Assembly: GCA_020433785.1 (NCBI GenBank)
Contig: JAGRCC010000063.1
Span: 1 to 6,599, forward strand
Source: Anaerolineae bacterium
GTDB taxonomy: Bacteria > Chloroflexota > Anaerolineae > 4572-78 > J111
Reading direction: 5' to 3'
DNA: 6,599 bases
Shown: positions 5,452 through 6,599 of the stretch, in pieces
Layout: each line of letters begins with the position of its first letter
How positions within the stretch are numbered: position 1 is the stretch's first letter
Notes under the pieces: generated by a model
What the model was told of the DNA's origin: nothing
The model's database searches: none
The model's input: only the letters and a program-made list of their open reading frames with translations
Position numbers and translations under genes: made by a program

Positions 5452-6360
5452 ATGACAACGTCAAAAATATTAGTCGGCAATGCACCCTGTTCGTGGGGCG
5501 TTATCGAGAATGTGGAAGGCGAGCGCGGTGGTTACGTCCAGGTGCTCGATGAGATGCAGGCCACCGGCTATGTCGGCACCGAACTGGGCGATTGGGGCTT
5601 TATGCCGACCGACCCGGCCCAGCTGCGCCGTGAGCTGGCCAGCCGCAACTTGAAGCTGCTGGCCTCCTGGGTCAGCGTCTTTTTGCACGACGCCGACCGC
5701 CACGCCCAGAGTGAGGCCGAAGCGGTGCGGACCGCTCGCCTGCTGGCCGAGGTCGGCGGGCCGGATAACTTGATCGTGCTGGGCAACGACCCCTATGGCG
5801 ACCCCGTCCGCACGCTGAACTCAGGGCGCGTCAAGCCTGAGCACGAGATGAGTGAGGCGCAATGGAAGGTCTTTACTGAAGGCGCTAACCGCATCGCGCG
5901 CGCCGTCAAACAGGAAACCGGCTTGCGAACCGTCTTTCATCACCACATCGGCACCTGGATCGAAACCCCGGCGGAAACGGCCAAATTGTTGGACCGCACT
6001 GATCCCGAGGTGCTGGGTTTAGTATTCGATACCGGCCACTACCGTTTTGGCGGCGGCGATCCGATCGAGGGTTTAGAAGAGCACGCCGACCGCATCTGGC
6101 ACGTTCACTTCAAAGACCACGAGCCGAATGTGGCCGCCCAATCGCGGCAAGAGGGCTGGGGGGGCGTTGAGTCAGTGGGCCACGGCGTCTTTTGTGAGTT
6201 GGGTCAGGGCGACATCGACTTTCCGGAGGTGCTGGCCAAACTGCGCGAGCTGAATTACGGGGGCTGGATTGTGGTTGAGCAGGATGTGCTGCCGGGCATG
6301 GGCACGCCCAAAGAAAGCGCCCAGCGTAACCGCGACTATTTGGCGAGTATCGGACTATGA
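5452..6360 (+). CDS. iolE: Myo-inosose-2 dehydratase (IolE), xylose-isomerase-like TIM barrel
   Basis: This cytoplasmic, metal-dependent lyase removes water from scyllo-inosose to give trihydroxycyclohexane-1,2-dione, the substrate of IolD. The 302 residues match the family length. The opening NAPCSWGV (10-17) is characteristic of IolE. The AP-endonuclease-2/xylose-isomerase barrel then supplies the probable metal and substrate residues in order: E44 in TELGDWGF, the HHH run at 163-165 in [12 protein letters not shown]193 and H196 in [11 protein letters not shown]217/H219 in WHVHFKD, and E276 in VVEQD near the end. Which of these bind metal is inferred from the fold. AGGAGA at 5438-5443 sets the start. 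The stop overlaps the next gene's start in ATGA (6357-6360), so the aldolase is probably translationally coupled. The barrel family is broad (hydroxypyruvate isomerases, other sugar epimerases), but the N-terminal motif and neighbours point to IolE. Confidence 0.93.
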   Translation: MTTSKILVGNAPCSWGVIENVEGERGGYVQVLDEMQATGYVGTELGDWGFMPTDPAQLRRELASRNLKLLASWVSVFLHDADRHAQSEAEAVRTARLLAEVGGPDNLIVLGNDPYGDPVRTLNSGRVKPEHEMSEAQWKVFTEGANRIARAVKQETGLRTVFHHHIGTWIETPAETAKLLDRTDPEVLGLVFDTGHYRFGGGDPIEGLEEHADRIWHVHFKDHEPNVAAQSRQEGWGGVESVGHGVFCELGQGDIDFPEVLAKLRELNYGGWIVVEQDVLPGMGTPKESAQRNRDYLASIGL

Positions 6361-6599
6361 CCCAACCGCTTTCCCTGGGAAAGATCCACTGTTTTCAACA
6401 GTTAACCAATGAATTCAAAGTGTTCACAATGGCGGCCTTTGACCATAGGGATGCCTTTGTCGCCTCTCTTAGCCAAATGCTGGGGGTAGCTGAGGCTGAC
6501 TGGGAGACGGTCGCCGCGGAGAAAATCCGTATCGCCAAGGCATTGGCCCCGCACGCCAGCGCCGTGCTGCTCGATCCGCTGTACAGCGCCGGGCCGGTG
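6357..6599 (+). CDS. LacD-type class I aldolase, 5' part (probable DKGP aldolase)
   Basis: The frame opens at the ATG overlapping the iolE stop and stays open for 81 codons to the window edge, so the C-terminal part, including any Schiff-base lysine, is not visible. The start resembles tagatose-1,6-bisphosphate aldolase (LacD) and related class I aldolases: a [15 protein letters not shown] segment with D29-H30-R31, then [19 protein letters not shown] (61-79) with D73, equivalent to the ALAIDQR and LLDPEYG strands of LacD-like barrels. DUF2090, the aldolase-like domain fused to IolC in some bacteria, has a similar DHR opening. In this operon the missing step is cleavage of 6-phospho-5-dehydro-2-deoxygluconate to DHAP and malonate semialdehyde, so I infer that this enzyme replaces the class II aldolase IolJ. 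A true tagatose-bisphosphate aldolase is less likely here. The overlap suggests coupled translation with iolE; no clear Shine-Dalgarno precedes it. Confidence 0.78.
   Translation, partial: MTQPLSLGKIHCFQQLTNEFKVFTMAAFDHRDAFVASLSQMLGVAEADWETVAAEKIRIAKALAPHASAVLLDPLYSAGPV

Noticed and set aside
5046..5552. Plus-strand frame of 168 codons crossing the mmsA-iolE gap
   Set aside because: It overlaps the ends of two well-supported genes in another frame, runs through the repeat array and has no family features.

Overview
The window is a co-directional (+ strand) myo-inositol catabolism cluster. From left to right it holds the 3' tail of an unidentified gene (1-72), iolC (120-1145, 5-dehydro-2-deoxygluconokinase), a small four-helix-bundle (23S rRNA IVP/S23-type) protein gene (1215-1589), iolD (1834-3708, ThDP-dependent trihydroxycyclohexane-1,2-dione hydrolase), mmsA/iolA (3860-5332, CoA-acylating (methyl)malonate-semialdehyde dehydrogenase), iolE (5452-6360, inosose dehydratase), and the first 81 codons of a LacD-type class I aldolase (from 6357) that runs off the right edge.

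Together these genes cover most of the inositol route. IolE dehydrates scyllo-inosose and IolD opens the ring to 5-deoxyglucuronate. After isomerisation (IolB, not in the window), IolC phosphorylates 5-dehydro-2-deoxygluconate. An aldolase then splits the product into DHAP and malonate semialdehyde, and MmsA/IolA turns the semialdehyde into acetyl-CoA and CO2. The truncated LacD-like protein sits where the usual aldolase IolJ would be expected and probably does that job. The dehydrogenase IolG, IolB, transport and a regulator are not visible and may lie outside the window.

The most unusual part is the DNA between the genes. Every real gap (73-119, 1146-1214, 1590-1833, 3709-3859, 5333-5451) carries tandem repeats with a 7-bp period, drifting to 8 bp in the last gap. 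The heptamer core differs from gap to gap. The three largest gaps have a forward array followed by a reverse-complement array, so their transcripts could fold into hairpins. The largest, at 1593-1815, is bounded by a perfect 15-bp inverted repeat. The four-helix-bundle gene is flanked by the same heptamer family on both sides and is AT-richer than its neighbours, so gene plus repeats look like a cassette dropped between iolC and iolD. Only the iolE/aldolase junction, a 4-nt ATGA overlap, lacks repeats.

Organism: a GC-rich bacterium. An unfused iolC, a LacD-type aldolase, short tandem repeats in the gaps and a stray four-helix-bundle gene together suggest a Chloroflexota (Anaerolineae-like) genome. 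This is an inference from gene style and was not tested by any search. No RNA genes, CRISPR arrays, transposases or convincing promoters or terminators were seen, and no gap exceeds 300 bases.
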